The position numbers and the translations under genes were made by a program. A DNA stretch of 64,000 nucleotides from Leptospira hartskeerlii (lineage in GTDB: Bacteria > Spirochaetota > Leptospiria > Leptospirales > Leptospiraceae): assembly GCF_002811475.1 (NCBI RefSeq), contig NZ_NPDL01000004.1:62001-126000 (forward strand), in the 5' to 3' direction. The notes under the pieces were generated by a model. It did not search any database and was not told where the DNA came from. It worked only from the letters and a program-made list of their open reading frames with translations. The stretch's first letter is position 1. Every line of letters starts with the position of its first letter. This document shows, piece after piece, positions 10,813 to 22,073 of this stretch.

Positions 10813-12176
10813 TTGGCCTTAATATCCCTGGACCAAAGTTCTTTTCCAGAGGAATCAAAAACTCTAAAAACCAAGCTCCTTTGTTTTAAAGGACCGGTAA
10901 TTTCGATTGTTCCAAAATTTCTTTTATCATCCACAAGAGTGCCTTCAATCCTCAACGGATTTTTTTCGGTAATCGGTGCGTGAGTAGAAGATGTTAAAGG
11001 TGAAACCGTAAAATCATATACTGGATATTCAAATCCTTCCTGGATGTATGCTAATTCCGTAAAGTGTCGATCCCCGGTCAAAAATATCAGGTTTTTTATC
11101 TTCAATTTTGAGATTTTGGAAAGAAGTTTTTCCCTTTCTTCAGCATAAGTGGAATAATTTTCAAACACGGATAACGGATTTAGGACCTGACCACCTACTA
11201 CAACAAACTTGAACGTTGCTTTGGAGAATGCTAATCCGTTCACCAGCCAATCCAACTGTTCTTCTCCAAAAAATGATCTGGAACCTGTTTTATTGTCGTT
11301 TGCCGTTCTAAAGCTACGATCATCCATTAAAAAGAATTGCGCATCCCCCCAAGTGAAAGAACCGTATATTCCTTTTTTTGAATAATTCGGATTTGCCCAA
11401 AAAAGTTTGAAAATTTCCTCTGCTGTAGCTCCCATCCAAAAGGAAGCGTCCCCGTCATTCGGACCCCAATCATGATCGTCCCAGACTGCATAGTGGTGTA
11501 CATTCGCAAGTAAAGGTTGGAGTTCCGCCAAGGATCTTTGTTCTGTATAACGATAAATAAATCCTGTTCTGGATTCCCAATCAGGTTCTCTTAGATAAAT
11601 ATTATCTCCCATCCAAAGCATGAAGTCCGGCTTTTGATCAGAAATGGATCTATAAATAAAATATTCTCCTCCGTACGGTTTTGCTTGTGTATCATATTTA
11701 GGATCGTATACGAATGCACAACTTCCCAAAGCAAATTTGATATCCGGAGGTCCGCTTGGCTTTCCGATCCATATAGGTTGTGTCCTAAATTTTTGTTCCG
11801 ACTTAGGTTCTTGCTGTTTTCCGTTTACATAAATTATATATTCGTATGTTTTTCCGGGTTCTAATACGTCGGCGATCAGATGAGCAACATTTCCCTTGTG
11901 ATGTTCAGTATTTACTTCCCGAGTTATGTGGCTTTGCTCAGAATTTCCGGAAATAAAATATTTCGCGAATACTTTAGAAGGATTCTTAGTCTGAACCCAA
12001 ATTTTCACTTCTTTATGAGTCGAGTAACCTAACATAGGCCCCGACTGTAAGGTAGAAGGCGAAGCTGTGTCGGTTGACTGACTTTTTCCATAAATTGCAA
12101 AATCGATGTAAAAGAATCCAAACAGTAAAATCAACAAAGAGGTGGATGATAAAAGCAATCTGCGTCTCATTGTCAT
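10809..12176 (-). CDS. PhoD-like alkaline phosphatase/phosphodiesterase, exported
   Basis: A 455-residue PhoD-family metallophosphatase. An N-terminal hydrophobic segment (residues 8-26) serves as signal or anchor. A PhoD_N beta-sandwich (about 45-135) precedes the catalytic domain, which shows [41 protein letters not shown] and [12 protein letters not shown], the metal-binding Asp/Asn/His blocks of the family. PhoD enzymes hydrolyse phosphodiesters and phosphomonoesters outside the cytoplasm, using Ca2+ and Fe3+ in characterised members. A second ATG at 12170 is also possible. It is translationally coupled to the hydrolase downstream and divergent from a chemoreceptor. No Pho-box was recognised. 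Confidence 0.9.
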   Translation of the reverse strand: MTMRRRLLLSSTSLLILLFGFFYIDFAIYGKSQSTDTASPSTLQSGPMLGYSTHKEVKIWVQTKNPSKVFAKYFISGNSEQSHITREVNTEHHKGNVAHLIADVLEPGKTYEYIIYVNGKQQEPKSEQKFRTQPIWIGKPSGPPDIKFALGSCAFVYDPKYDTQAKPYGGEYFIYRSISDQKPDFMLWMGDNIYLREPDWESRTGFIYRYTEQRSLAELQPLLANVHHYAVWDDHDWGPNDGDASFWMGATAEEIFKLFWANPNYSKKGIYGSFTWGDAQFFLMDDRSFRTANDNKTGSRSFFGEEQLDWLVNGLAFSKATFKFVVVGGQVLNPLSVFENYSTYAEEREKLLSKISKLKIKNLIFLTGDRHFTELAYIQEGFEYPVYDFTVSPLTSSTHAPITEKNPLRIEGTLVDDKRNFGTIEITGPLKQRSLVFRVFDSSGKELWSRDIKAK

Positions 12177-12231
12177 GAAATATCTTGAAGCCTAAGGCTT
12201 CTTTCAAATCAAAAAAAGGGAAAGAACGGAA

Positions 12232-14034
12232 ATGACAAGGGGAGAATCTAGAAAACTTAGATGGAAACTGACCTTAGGCCTGGAGCTATTAACTTCCGTT
12301 CTTGCCGTCCCTTTGGCGGTTCTATTCATTATCGCAGCCGGAGCGTATGACTTCAATAAGGCGATTGCACTGATCGGGTCCTCTACGGTCGTATTAACCT
12401 CTTCTTATTTTTTCCCCACACTTCGATTTTTGTATTTAGGAAGGCTCTTGTCCAAGTTGGAGCCCAATAATTGGGAAAAGTTGAACACAAAAGGAAAAGT
12501 AGAAGTTAAGAAAAAACTTCTGAACTTTCCTCTTCTCAATACCGGATTTTATATCGTTCAGTGGAGTTACGGAATTCCTGCCGCTTGGAAAATGATGCAT
12601 TTCTTCTTTATCCCGGAATTTTTCGAGTCAGCTCCGTTTTTACTCTTACCTTTGATCATTTATCCTACTTTAGGAATTTCTCATTTCTTTTTAACCGAGT
12701 CCGTGCTCTCGGAAGTATTAGAATCGGATAAATTAAACGGACTTCCTTTAGAAGAAAAAGATATTCGTAAGGTATCTATTTTTGTTAGAATCATTTCAAC
12801 AATTGCGTCCATCGCTTTATTACCTGTTGTTATTTTCGGTTATCTTTTAGTAGAAGAGACTTCCGGTTGGTTGAAACTAGGAGATGTTACTTTAGCACTT
12901 TCTCTTACCATACTATTTATGGTGATCACTCTTACTATTTCTTCCTATCTATTGGCTGCCAGCATTCGTAGAAATTCCAAAAATATGATGAACGCGTTTG
13001 TGGAAATGTCCCAAGGTGAGTTGGAGATCCAACTTCCTATGGTGTCTACGGATGAATTGGGAAGAAGTAGCAAGATGCTGAACGATTTTGTGAAACGACT
13101 TCGGATCGTTGTGAAAACAGTAATCAAAGAATCGGAAAAGCTTTCCCAAAGTTCTAAGATCTTAGAAGGAAAAACAAAAGATCTCTCTATAAAAATGCAA
13201 GAGCAAGCTGCCTCTACAGAACAAATGAGTTCAGGGGTGGAAGAAATTGCCGCATCCATTCAATCTACTTCTTCCAGAGCGGAAAGTCAGTCCAGTACGG
13301 TAGAACAAGCGACTGCGTCCCTTGCAGAACTAGAAGATAGAATTCGGAATGTTCATACTTCTCTTATGGATACAAAAAACGACGCAGAGAGAATGAGATT
13401 AGAAACTTCCAATGGAGAATCCGCATTGCAATCTACTCGAAATGCAATGGCTGAGATAGAGTCCAATACAGCCAAAATGGAAGCGAGCGTAAATGTAATC
13501 CATGAGATTACGGATAGAATCGGACTTCTTTCCTTAAACGCAGCCATTGAAGCCGCGAGAGCTGGAGAAGCAGGAAAAGGTTTTGCCGTAGTAGCTCAAG
13601 AGATCTCTAAACTGGGAGAACAAACCCAGGAGAACGCAAAAAGGATCCGTACAACATTGGCAGAAGCTGTAAAGGCGACCAATTCAGGAAGAGAAGTTTT
13701 AGGAAATACTGAAGTCGCTTTCAGAAGAATAGGAGACACTGCTCAAAACACCTCGCAAAGAATTTTACAAGTTTCTTCCTTATCCGAATCGCAGTTGGTT
13801 GCAAGTGCGCAGGTAAAAAATGCGTTTTCTGAACTGATCCGATCCGCAGAAGAGATCCGAAATCATACAAAGGAACAATCTCAAACTTCTTTAGAATTTT
13901 CTAAAACGATTGGTAGCATTTCGGAAGCTACTGAGTTTTTGAATGGAATCGTAAACGACATTGATTCACTCGCTGAGAAACTTGCCAACCAAGCAAGTTC
14001 TTTGAAAAAAGAAGTGGAATTCTTTAAGACCTAA
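12232..14034 (+). CDS. Methyl-accepting chemotaxis protein with HAMP domain
   Basis: A 600-residue chemoreceptor with about six hydrophobic helices in residues 15-250, a HAMP-like linker (residues about 245-300, containing MSQGELEIQLPMVSTDELG), and a cytoplasmic signalling domain whose hairpin tip is EITDRIGLLSLNAAIEA then RAGEAGKGFAVVAQEISKLG near residues 420-460. Its membrane sensor differs in sequence from the receptor at 7.4 kb, so the two probably detect different cues. Its stop lies 1 bp from the stop of the convergent PAS kinase gene. Confidence 0.92.
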   Translation: MTRGESRKLRWKLTLGLELLTSVLAVPLAVLFIIAAGAYDFNKAIALIGSSTVVLTSSYFFPTLRFLYLGRLLSKLEPNNWEKLNTKGKVEVKKKLLNFPLLNTGFYIVQWSYGIPAAWKMMHFFFIPEFFESAPFLLLPLIIYPTLGISHFFLTESVLSEVLESDKLNGLPLEEKDIRKVSIFVRIISTIASIALLPVVIFGYLLVEETSGWLKLGDVTLALSLTILFMVITLTISSYLLAASIRRNSKNMMNAFVEMSQGELEIQLPMVSTDELGRSSKMLNDFVKRLRIVVKTVIKESEKLSQSSKILEGKTKDLSIKMQEQAASTEQMSSGVEEIAASIQSTSSRAESQSSTVEQATASLAELEDRIRNVHTSLMDTKNDAERMRLETSNGESALQSTRNAMAEIESNTAKMEASVNVIHEITDRIGLLSLNAAIEAARAGEAGKGFAVVAQEISKLGEQTQENAKRIRTTLAEAVKATNSGREVLGNTEVAFRRIGDTAQNTSQRILQVSSLSESQLVASAQVKNAFSELIRSAEEIRNHTKEQSQTSLEFSKTIGSISEATEFLNGIVNDIDSLAEKLANQASSLKKEVEFFKT

Positions 14035-14035
14035 T

Positions 14036-17000
14036 TCAAGTTTTAGGAAGGATCACCTTAAATACTGTCTTTCCTGGCTTGGAGTTGAATTCTATTCTTC
14101 CTCCATGTTTTAAAACGATCCTTCTGGAAATATCAAGACCAAGACCGCTTCCTTCTCCCGGGGCCTTGGTGGTATAAAAAGGATCGAATATTTTATACTT
14201 AATATCTTCCGGAATACCTGGACCGTTATCCGAAATCAAAACGGAAACATCGGAGTCAGAATCTAAAATAGAAATTTTAATCTTTCCTTTGAATTGCATA
14301 GCTTGCAGAGAATTATAGATCAAGTTTGTCCAAACCTGTATCAAATCATCCGGATACGCATATATGATCGGTCTTGCTTGAAAGTCCAATTCAACTTCTA
14401 CGCCATTCTTGATCTGGTTATGATAGATGGTAAGAACAGTTTCTATATTCTCTGCAAGATCCGTTTCGATCTTACCATCTCCAGAATCGATATGTGCAAA
14501 ACTTTTGAGAGCGTAAACAATCTTAGAAGTTCTATCAACTGCTAAACGAATAGAAGCTGCGTTCTTATAAGTTTGGATCTCTTCGATCGCAAAATCTAGA
14601 AGCGCAAGATTTTTTTTAGATTCGAAAATTTCCGGGAATTCTTCCGCAGAATGATATAACCCTACGTCCATCAATCTATCCGCAAGATCATAAGCATTTT
14701 CGAAACCAAGTTCGCTTAGTGAATTTTTTAATTTTTTAAGGACGTACCTTCTTTCTTCCCTTGAAACCTGAACTTCCTTATTGGAAATTCCTGCACGGAT
14801 AAACTCTGATAATCGTTTGATATAACTCGGTTCTGCTTCGGCAAAGAATGGGCCTAACTTTTCTAAACGTTCAGGAGAAGAATCTAAATAAGCTCTCAAC
14901 TCACCACTCAAAGCTGAGATGGCTCCTAACGGGTTATTGATCTCATGCGCTATACCCGCAACCAACTGTCCGAGCGCTGCCATCTTTTCGGAAAGGATGA
15001 GTTGGTCCTGGGTTTTTTTCAGATTATCCAAAGCGGACGCTAATTCTGAAGTTCGAATACGAACTGCATTTTCCAATTCTTCCTTAGCCTCTCTTCTTTC
15101 AGAATTTAATAATAACTGAGTAACTTGTTCTGCAACCGTAACTACGAATTGTTGTTCATATCCTTTCCATCTACGCAGAGCACCTCTATGTTCTAAACAG
15201 ATGACTCCGTAAATTCCGCCTCTTAAGAAGATGGGAGCGTCCAGCAAGGATTGGATCCCAAGAGGAATACTATAAGATTCTGCAAACTCGGAAGTTCTTG
15301 GATCGTTGATCACATCGTATGCGTCCACAAATCTTTCCGTCTTCAGAGAAGCAAAATATTTAGGATACTGTTTTAGATCCATTGTAGTCGGATCCATATA
15401 AGTTTGGAACTTCTGGTCCCAGCCTGAAACTAAAGACCAAACAGTTTTTTCCTTATCTGAAAAGAGCCAAATGGAAGCACGATCACAGCCTAAAGTTTTT
15501 GTGCACATCTTAACTATATTATTCAAACCGGAAGAAATATTTCCCGAAGCAAAATCCGAATCAGTCGCCATGTTCAAAAGAACTCTTGCCTGTTCGGAAA
15601 GTCTGGAGTTTTCTTCTTCTTTTTCTCTGGCGGCAGCTTTTGCGGCGGTATTGTCCTTTGTGATGGCAACTAAAGCAGGTCTTCCCATTAGATTTACAAT
15701 ACGGCCTGAAACGATTGAATCTATATGAGTTCCGTCTTTTCGAACAAAAGATATATCAACATCCTTTAATATTCCTTTTTCTTTCATCTTCTCGATAAAC
15801 AGACGTCTGACGTTGGGGTCGGGCAATATTCCGAGATCCGATGAGCTTTTTCCGATCGCTTCTTCTTTTGTGAATCCGAACAGATCATAGAACATGGAGT
15901 TCACATTAAGATACTTACCTGTTTCTACATCGGAAATACAGATGGTATCCGGATTCAGCTCGAACACCTTTTCGAATAGATTTTTACTTTCTTCCAATTG
16001 AGCGAGATACTTGTCTCTCTCGGATTCCGCTCTTTTTCTATCCGTAATATCAATTACCATCGATAAGAGGACCATTCGATCCCCCATTTTAAAAATTCTA
16101 TTTCCGCAAAGCCCATAACGTTCCGATCCGTCCGCATGACCTATGGCTAATTCTACATTCTTAGTCCATCCAGTACTTTCAAGTTCCGCTTTGATCTTTG
16201 CCCGGTCCTCTTTACTCTTTAATACGCCTAATTCTATGGAAGTTTTTCCGATGATCTGCTCTCTCGTATATCCGATCAGATCACAATACGCTTTATTGAT
16301 CTCTTTATAAGTTCCGGTTTCCAAATCTGAAAGAGAAACTGCGGCTGGATTCATCTGGAAAATTTTTTCAAAGAGTTCCTTATTGTGCCGAACTTCTGCG
16401 TTCAATCTTCTAGTCTGCTCTTCCGCTTCTAAACGGTCTCTAATATCCGTTGCGAGAGAAATTACATGAGGTCTTCCATTTAATTTTACGATTCGTCCGG
16501 AATACAAAACAGGCATTGCGGTTCCATCGGAAGCTCTAAAAACAGTCTCTATATTACTGACTTCTCCCTTTTCATCCAACTGCTTATAAATTTCAGCCCT
16601 TCTATCCGGATCATAATCCCAAATCTTGATAGCGGGAGAGAGCTTTCCGATCACGTCCGATCTTTTAAATTTTATGAATTCCAAAAACCTTTCGTTTACA
16701 TCTATGATCTTTTTAGAAACCAAATCCGTAAGAACTACCGCAGAAGGAATCAATTGGAATAATCTTTGAAAAAGTTCCTTACTCTTTTCAAGTTCGGAGG
16801 CAAGACTTTCCAAGTCTACTTGTGCCTCCTTGATATGAGTGATATCATGGCCAACTGCTAGGATCTTTTTTTCTCCTGCTGCTTCTATTACTCTAGCGGA
16901 AAATAGAATAGACCGGACCTTTCCGTCTGCGGTGCCCATCTTCACTTCTAGATTATCTACAGCGCCTTTTTGGAGTAGAAGTCCTCGAATGATTTCTCTA

Positions 17001-17995
17001 TCGCTTAGATCGTAATAAACCCCAAGATCTGCAGGTGACCTACCCAAGATCTCTTCGTTTGTTTTTCCGATTAGACTTAAGAATACGTCGTTTGCATCTA
17101 GATACGTGCCATCCAATTTGGAAAGAGTGATCGCAGTTGGATTTAATCGAATGATCTGATTTAGGATTTCTTGGTTTTCCTTTAGTTCGTCTAAAAGTTT
17201 TTGTTTTTCTACTTCTTCTCTTACTCGATCCGTAATGGGTACCGTGATCGTAAGTAGTTTTAAAGAACCTGCATATTCGATCGGGTGAGCTGAGAAGAGT
17301 CCCCAAAATTCTTCTCCTAGTTTATTCGCAAAACGCAACTCTATATCTCTAACGAAACCTTCCCTTTTAATGGCCTCAACTATATCAGCTCTCGTTTCTG
17401 CAGAACTCCAGAAACCTAACTCTAGAGCACTTTTACCTACAATTTCATTTTCGGAATATTTTACCTGAATACAAAACTGTCTGTTTACCTTAAGATATTT
17501 ACCTGTTTCTATCTCCGTGATTGCCATCGGTAAAGGGTTCATATCGAAAAATTTTTCGAGAGCCCTCCATCCTATCTCCGGATGAGTTATATCTTCTTTA
17601 GAAAGTTCACTTTGTTGTTTGGGAGAACGAATATGGATCCAAGTCGTAGTTTCCGAGTCGGACTCACCTTGGATCTTAAAACCTTGGCAATAGAATGTCC
17701 TGATCTCTTTGTTTTTAAGTAAAAAGTAACCCAGGTACCAATTGGTTTTTTCTTCTTTTTTAAGACTGTTAAAAATCCCGTTTCGGATATCGGAGATAAG
17801 GCTGAAATCTATCTCTTTCAATTCTATCAAAGAGTAACCCAAGATCTGCAATGCGGCAGGATTTCCATCGATCAGATTTCCGGAAGATGAAAATACAAGA
17901 ACTCCATCCCCGATCCTTTCGAAAAACTGCTTGAGGATATTAAGCTGTGAAATTGAAGATTCCAAACTTTTATCACCGAGAGAATAAACCCTCAA
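14036..17995 (-). CDS. Multi-PAS/GAF sensor histidine kinase (six PAS domains)
   Basis: A 1319-residue soluble-looking kinase without membrane helices. Six consecutive PAS units are visible, starting near residues 18, 155, 285, 410, 535 and 670. Four contain closely similar openers ([40 protein letters not shown]), pointing to internal duplication. A GAF domain covers about 800-950. The HisKA H-box is [20 protein letters not shown] with phospho-acceptor His near 1017, followed by an unusually long insert and HATPase_c ([33 protein letters not shown]). No response regulator gene is adjacent, so it is an orphan kinase. The signal is unknown; PAS cofactors such as heme or flavin cannot be read from sequence. 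Confidence 0.93.
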   Translation of the reverse strand: MRVYSLGDKSLESSISQLNILKQFFERIGDGVLVFSSSGNLIDGNPAALQILGYSLIELKEIDFSLISDIRNGIFNSLKKEEKTNWYLGYFLLKNKEIRTFYCQGFKIQGESDSETTTWIHIRSPKQQSELSKEDITHPEIGWRALEKFFDMNPLPMAITEIETGKYLKVNRQFCIQVKYSENEIVGKSALELGFWSSAETRADIVEAIKREGFVRDIELRFANKLGEEFWGLFSAHPIEYAGSLKLLTITVPITDRVREEVEKQKLLDELKENQEILNQIIRLNPTAITLSKLDGTYLDANDVFLSLIGKTNEEILGRSPADLGVYYDLSDREIIRGLLLQKGAVDNLEVKMGTADGKVRSILFSARVIEAAGEKKILAVGHDITHIKEAQVDLESLASELEKSKELFQRLFQLIPSAVVLTDLVSKKIIDVNERFLEFIKFKRSDVIGKLSPAIKIWDYDPDRRAEIYKQLDEKGEVSNIETVFRASDGTAMPVLYSGRIVKLNGRPHVISLATDIRDRLEAEEQTRRLNAEVRHNKELFEKIFQMNPAAVSLSDLETGTYKEINKAYCDLIGYTREQIIGKTSIELGVLKSKEDRAKIKAELESTGWTKNVELAIGHADGSERYGLCGNRIFKMGDRMVLLSMVIDITDRKRAESERDKYLAQLEESKNLFEKVFELNPDTICISDVETGKYLNVNSMFYDLFGFTKEEAIGKSSSDLGILPDPNVRRLFIEKMKEKGILKDVDISFVRKDGTHIDSIVSGRIVNLMGRPALVAITKDNTAAKAAAREKEEENSRLSEQARVLLNMATDSDFASGNISSGLNNIVKMCTKTLGCDRASIWLFSDKEKTVWSLVSGWDQKFQTYMDPTTMDLKQYPKYFASLKTERFVDAYDVINDPRTSEFAESYSIPLGIQSLLDAPIFLRGGIYGVICLEHRGALRRWKGYEQQFVVTVAEQVTQLLLNSERREAKEELENAVRIRTSELASALDNLKKTQDQLILSEKMAALGQLVAGIAHEINNPLGAISALSGELRAYLDSSPERLEKLGPFFAEAEPSYIKRLSEFIRAGISNKEVQVSREERRYVLKKLKNSLSELGFENAYDLADRLMDVGLYHSAEEFPEIFESKKNLALLDFAIEEIQTYKNAASIRLAVDRTSKIVYALKSFAHIDSGDGKIETDLAENIETVLTIYHNQIKNGVEVELDFQARPIIYAYPDDLIQVWTNLIYNSLQAMQFKGKIKISILDSDSDVSVLISDNGPGIPEDIKYKIFDPFYTTKAPGEGSGLGLDISRRIVLKHGGRIEFNSKPGKTVFKVILPKT

Positions 17996-18110
17996 ATACT
18001 AATGGACTAAATAACGCTAGAAACTACTTTTCTAAAACTTTCATTTTTTTTCCAAAATTTAAGAAAGTTGCAATCCTAAAGGACACGTTACTCGAAAAGG
18101 CCTACCTACT

Positions 18111-21092
18111 ATGTATTTTTTAATCGGTTTGTTAGCATTCTTCGCCGGCATATTCTACCTTATTATTCCTTTTGTTTTATTATCCAAGATCAACGGACTT
18201 TTGGAAAGGATCCAAGATCTGGAGAATCAATTAAAGGGGACTCTTCCGGAAACTCAGACTGAAAAGAAAAAGTCTCCAATTAAAGAAGAAAAACCTATCT
18301 TGGTAAAAGAAACAACTCCGGAAGCCAAGAAGGAAGTCCCTTCTTCCAAGCCTCCTGCAAAAGTTCCAAAACCTGAAGCAGTTGCACCTCCAACTATTAT
18401 AAAACAAGAACCTGTACCTATAGCTAAAAAATCTGAGACTTGGGAAAAATTCGAGAAGCAGATCGCCAACAATTGGACCGGGATCTTAGGAACAATCATA
18501 CTCGTAATGGGTGTCGGGTTCTTAGGGATTTATGCGGCCCTAAGCATGTCCCCATTCTTCAGATTCTTAATGGTACTAGGGATCGGTGTCGGTTTATTCA
18601 TAATCTCCATTCTTCTAATCAAAAAAGAATTCTGGGAGCAGATAGGATATTGGATCCGAAGCGGCGCCGGTGCAGTTATATTATTCTCTTGTATCGCTGC
18701 AGTTTCCGTTCCAGGAATGAAATGGATAGAGTCCGAATTTTATGCGCTCATCTTAGTGATTGTTGGGATTTTAGTGAACTTAGGACTTGCTTGGCAAACT
18801 TCTCAGCAAAAGTTTGCTAGTCTTCATATCGTATTAAGTTTAATTTCTTTAGCAATTCTTCCTTTGAGCACTTTGATCTTCTTCTTAGCGGTTGGAGTTT
18901 CTGCTTTCAGTGTGGCTCTATCTTATAGAAGCAAATGGGAATTTCATTTAATACAAACTGCAATTTCCTTTTTAATTTTAAATTTTCTTTATAAAGGACA
19001 TTTCTCGGAACAATTACATGTATTAAGTTCTCCTCATTCCAAAACCTGGGGAATTTTAGGAACTCTTGTTGTCGGAATTCCATCTATCTTAGCTCATTAT
19101 AGAAAAGTATATTCATCAGCAAATATTCAACGTCTTCCTTTTATCACTCACCTAATTATATGGGCAGGAATTGGTTTAGGTTTATCGGTGTATTCCACTG
19201 GATCTAAATGGAATCCTCCTGTGCTAATTTCAGTCTCGATCGGATTATTTTTCTGGGCCAGAACCGCTCGAGAAAAGCTAAATATTCGCTGGCTCTATCT
19301 CACTGATACTTTGGTGTCCTTGGCCCTTGCTTCTATTGGGATCATATTACTCACTCGATGGGAAGTGGATCTATTCCTTATCAATGTATATGTTTCTCTA
19401 TTATTCTCCATCTTCTTTGTTGTGAGCTCCGAAGAAAAAGAAAATCTACTTAAGAATATAGGAGCGGCACTTCTTCATATTTCTTGGGTTTGGTACATTC
19501 TTCTTTTGATCGTGAAATACTTCAGTGGATTGAATCTAGGAGCTTGGCCAATCATTATCACTACGATCGTGATGATCATTCTTACATTCTTGATCCAATT
19601 CTATGATGAAATTAGAAATAAGGAAACTTCTACTGCAGCCGACGATATTTACGGAGTAGGTGGAGATGATAGAATATCTCCCGCAGGGATTTTTTCCGGC
19701 CTTTTAGCATCGGCTATTTGTTTCCAATTATTCGATTGGAAACATTCGGAACTGTATCTTCCTGCATTCGGAGTCATTTTGTTAGTGATCCGACAAAACA
19801 GGAATTGGAACGGTTTAGGAGTTGGGATCTTCTTCTTTGTTGCAGCATTACATTTCGAAGTGATCTATAGAATTTATTCTTTGGAAAGGTGGGAGGTACT
19901 ACTAAGAGATCTTCCTACTATCATATTCTGTTTCTTAATGATCCCTCTTTCTAAAGTGCAAATAGGATCGGACAAGCTCAGATATTTTTCTTCACCTGGA
20001 GCGATACTTTTATCTTTACATATCGTATTCTTAGCATACTGGACTACTCAAAGTCTTTCTCCGTTCTTACCCGGAATACTTTGGCTTCTTCTTTCATTGG
20101 TATACTTGGAAACTAAAAACTTTTTCTCAGAAAGAGAAAAAGAATGGGAGAATACTTGGAAGTCCTCTATCAATTCCGCAGGACCGGTCTGGCAATTTTT
20201 TGCGCTAATATTTGTGGGATTGTTCTTAGGAGCTCATATTCTGGTCCATCTTCAATCGGAATTATATGTAGGCATCTTCAAGATCAGATTTCTGATCCAA
20301 GCTCTTGCAATAGGAGTATTTTTATATTGGGCAAACAGTCCGAATCTTAAAAAAGAAACTCCAAATTACTGGAATTCTCTTTTGCCATTGTTCTGGGAGC
20401 TGACAGGGATCTTTATCACTGCGATCATTGCATTAGAAATTCCGAATACATGGTTGCCTGTCGCCTGGATCGTTTGGGCATTCTTCCTGAACCAGATCAG
20501 TTTGAAAACTTCTTGGGAAATTTCCAGATTTAGATTTTATTCTACCTGTTTTTATTGGTATTCCTGTATTCATGTGGCTTTCATTTCTAGTTCCGCTCTG
20601 ACTCCTTCAGAATACTGGGCCAATCAAGAATGGCTGGGTGGACTCGTCGGGATCATACTACAAATCGCTTACTTAGCAAGGATCCAACTTCTTCCTCCGT
20701 TCCAAGGAATAGAAGTAGATGGTTATCCCGGTAAGATCAGAAAACTTTCCGAAAGACTTGATCGAAGATCTGACTACATCATATTCTATCCTTTGTTTGC
20801 AGCGGGAGCATTCTTCCTATTCTGGAGTTTTGATTCCTCTTTATTGACTTTATTATGGATGGTAGAAGTGTTCATCGTCTTCTTAATGGGACTCATTCTG
20901 AAAAAAGAACATTTCCGTTACGTGTCCTTAGTAGCAATGATCATATGTTTACTTAGATTGATCTTCTGGGATCTTTCTCAGTCTTCTACAATCACCCGTG
21001 CACTGGTATTCTTAGGAGTGGGAGGAATACTTATCTTGATGAACACTCTTTACGGCAAATTTGGAAATAAGGAGAAAACAGATGCTCCGTAA
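18111..21092 (+). CDS. DUF2339 polytopic membrane protein
   Basis: A 993-residue integral membrane protein. An N-terminal hydrophobic helix (1-28) is followed by a short coiled coil (residues 28-45), a Lys/Pro/Glu-rich linker (45-105), WEKFEKQIANNWTGILG, which opens the DUF2339 region, and then more than twenty hydrophobic helices to the C-terminus. The family is widespread in bacterial envelopes and has no established biochemical role. It overlaps the M48 protease gene by 11 bp, which suggests a joint membrane-quality or envelope function, but that is inference. Confidence 0.85.
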   Translation: MYFLIGLLAFFAGIFYLIIPFVLLSKINGLLERIQDLENQLKGTLPETQTEKKKSPIKEEKPILVKETTPEAKKEVPSSKPPAKVPKPEAVAPPTIIKQEPVPIAKKSETWEKFEKQIANNWTGILGTIILVMGVGFLGIYAALSMSPFFRFLMVLGIGVGLFIISILLIKKEFWEQIGYWIRSGAGAVILFSCIAAVSVPGMKWIESEFYALILVIVGILVNLGLAWQTSQQKFASLHIVLSLISLAILPLSTLIFFLAVGVSAFSVALSYRSKWEFHLIQTAISFLILNFLYKGHFSEQLHVLSSPHSKTWGILGTLVVGIPSILAHYRKVYSSANIQRLPFITHLIIWAGIGLGLSVYSTGSKWNPPVLISVSIGLFFWARTAREKLNIRWLYLTDTLVSLALASIGIILLTRWEVDLFLINVYVSLLFSIFFVVSSEEKENLLKNIGAALLHISWVWYILLLIVKYFSGLNLGAWPIIITTIVMIILTFLIQFYDEIRNKETSTAADDIYGVGGDDRISPAGIFSGLLASAICFQLFDWKHSELYLPAFGVILLVIRQNRNWNGLGVGIFFFVAALHFEVIYRIYSLERWEVLLRDLPTIIFCFLMIPLSKVQIGSDKLRYFSSPGAILLSLHIVFLAYWTTQSLSPFLPGILWLLLSLVYLETKNFFSEREKEWENTWKSSINSAGPVWQFFALIFVGLFLGAHILVHLQSELYVGIFKIRFLIQALAIGVFLYWANSPNLKKETPNYWNSLLPLFWELTGIFITAIIALEIPNTWLPVAWIVWAFFLNQISLKTSWEISRFRFYSTCFYWYSCIHVAFISSSALTPSEYWANQEWLGGLVGIILQIAYLARIQLLPPFQGIEVDGYPGKIRKLSERLDRRSDYIIFYPLFAAGAFFLFWSFDSSLLTLLWMVEVFIVFLMGLILKKEHFRYVSLVAMIICLLRLIFWDLSQSSTITRALVFLGVGGILILMNTLYGKFGNKEKTDAP

Positions 21093-21966
21093 TCGATTAT
21101 TATTCTTTGTTATACTTTTAACGTTTGGGGCAATCATTTCATTTTTGGCGGTAAAGAGTAAGGCCAACGTGGAAATGCCCGCCACTCTTTCTCCTGCATT
21201 CCAGTTACTGGGAAAACCGATCAAAACCTTGGATCGTTCTCTTACTAAACTTATGCCTATCAGCGATCTGGACGAGAAGAAGTTGGGAGATTCCGTAGCA
21301 TTACGTTATGGATCTTACGCAGATGAAAAAGATCCGGATCTGATCTATTTAAAAAGTTTGGTCACCAACCTTACGGTCGGAAAAGACAAAAGATTCGAAT
21401 ATAGAGTTTTTATAATGGACTCTTCCGTTCCGAATGCTTATGCAATGCCGGGAGGGGTTTTATTCGTGACTAAAGGACTTCTTTCTATGGTAAGTTCAGA
21501 AGCAGAATTGGTCGCAGTGATCGGACATGAGATTGGTCACGTAGAACTTTCTCACTGCATGGATATGGTCAGAGGCGAATTATTAGCGAAAAAGATCGGT
21601 GCCTCCACACTAGGAGAGCTGGCAGATCTAACCGCAGCTTTACTTCTAAAACCTTCTTTCGGAAAAAACCAAGAAGATGAAGCTGATTCTTACGGTTACG
21701 ATCTATTACTCAGAGAAAGTTACGATCCATTCGCGATGGGAAGGACTTTCCTCAAACTACAGGAAGAAAGCGGTGGAAAGGAAAATGCGGCTTCTCCCAT
21801 CCAAGAATATTTTATGACACATCCTTATCTTTCTCATCGTTCCGAAAAATTTACGGAGAAGGCGAAACGAGAAGAGGAAGGAAAATATTATGTAGGAAAG
21901 AAAAACCTAAAAAAACGGGTCAGCCGTTACCAAGACGAACTTGATAAAGAATTCGTAAAGTACTGA
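21082..21966 (+). CDS. M48-family metallopeptidase, membrane-anchored or exported
   Basis: A 294-residue zinc peptidase. ATG 21082 is chosen over the upstream in-frame TTG at 21061 because AAGGAG lies 7 bp before it and a clean hydrophobic leader (LLFFVILLTFGAIISFLAV) follows directly. The catalytic helix VIGHEIGHVELSH holds H149-E150 and H153; the third ligand is probably E200 in EDEADSYGYD. FVTKGLLSMV precedes it, as in BepA/LoiP-type M48 proteins that act on outer-membrane protein quality control. There is no TPR tail. The start lies inside the 3' end of the DUF2339 gene. Confidence 0.9.
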   Translation: MLRNRLLFFVILLTFGAIISFLAVKSKANVEMPATLSPAFQLLGKPIKTLDRSLTKLMPISDLDEKKLGDSVALRYGSYADEKDPDLIYLKSLVTNLTVGKDKRFEYRVFIMDSSVPNAYAMPGGVLFVTKGLLSMVSSEAELVAVIGHEIGHVELSHCMDMVRGELLAKKIGASTLGELADLTAALLLKPSFGKNQEDEADSYGYDLLLRESYDPFAMGRTFLKLQEESGGKENAASPIQEYFMTHPYLSHRSEKFTEKAKREEEGKYYVGKKNLKKRVSRYQDELDKEFVKY

Positions 21967-22073
21967 GAGATCCTTCTTACAAATTTCAATTTTTATAACT
22001 AGAATAAAATCTAAAAATCCGAACCGTTCGGGAATTTTTCCGGACAGACATAGGTCCTACCCTCGGAGTTTTT

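Noticed and set aside
21061..21081. TTG start for the M48 peptidase
   Set aside because: AAGGAG at the correct distance favours ATG 21082, and the extra residues add no recognisable sequence.
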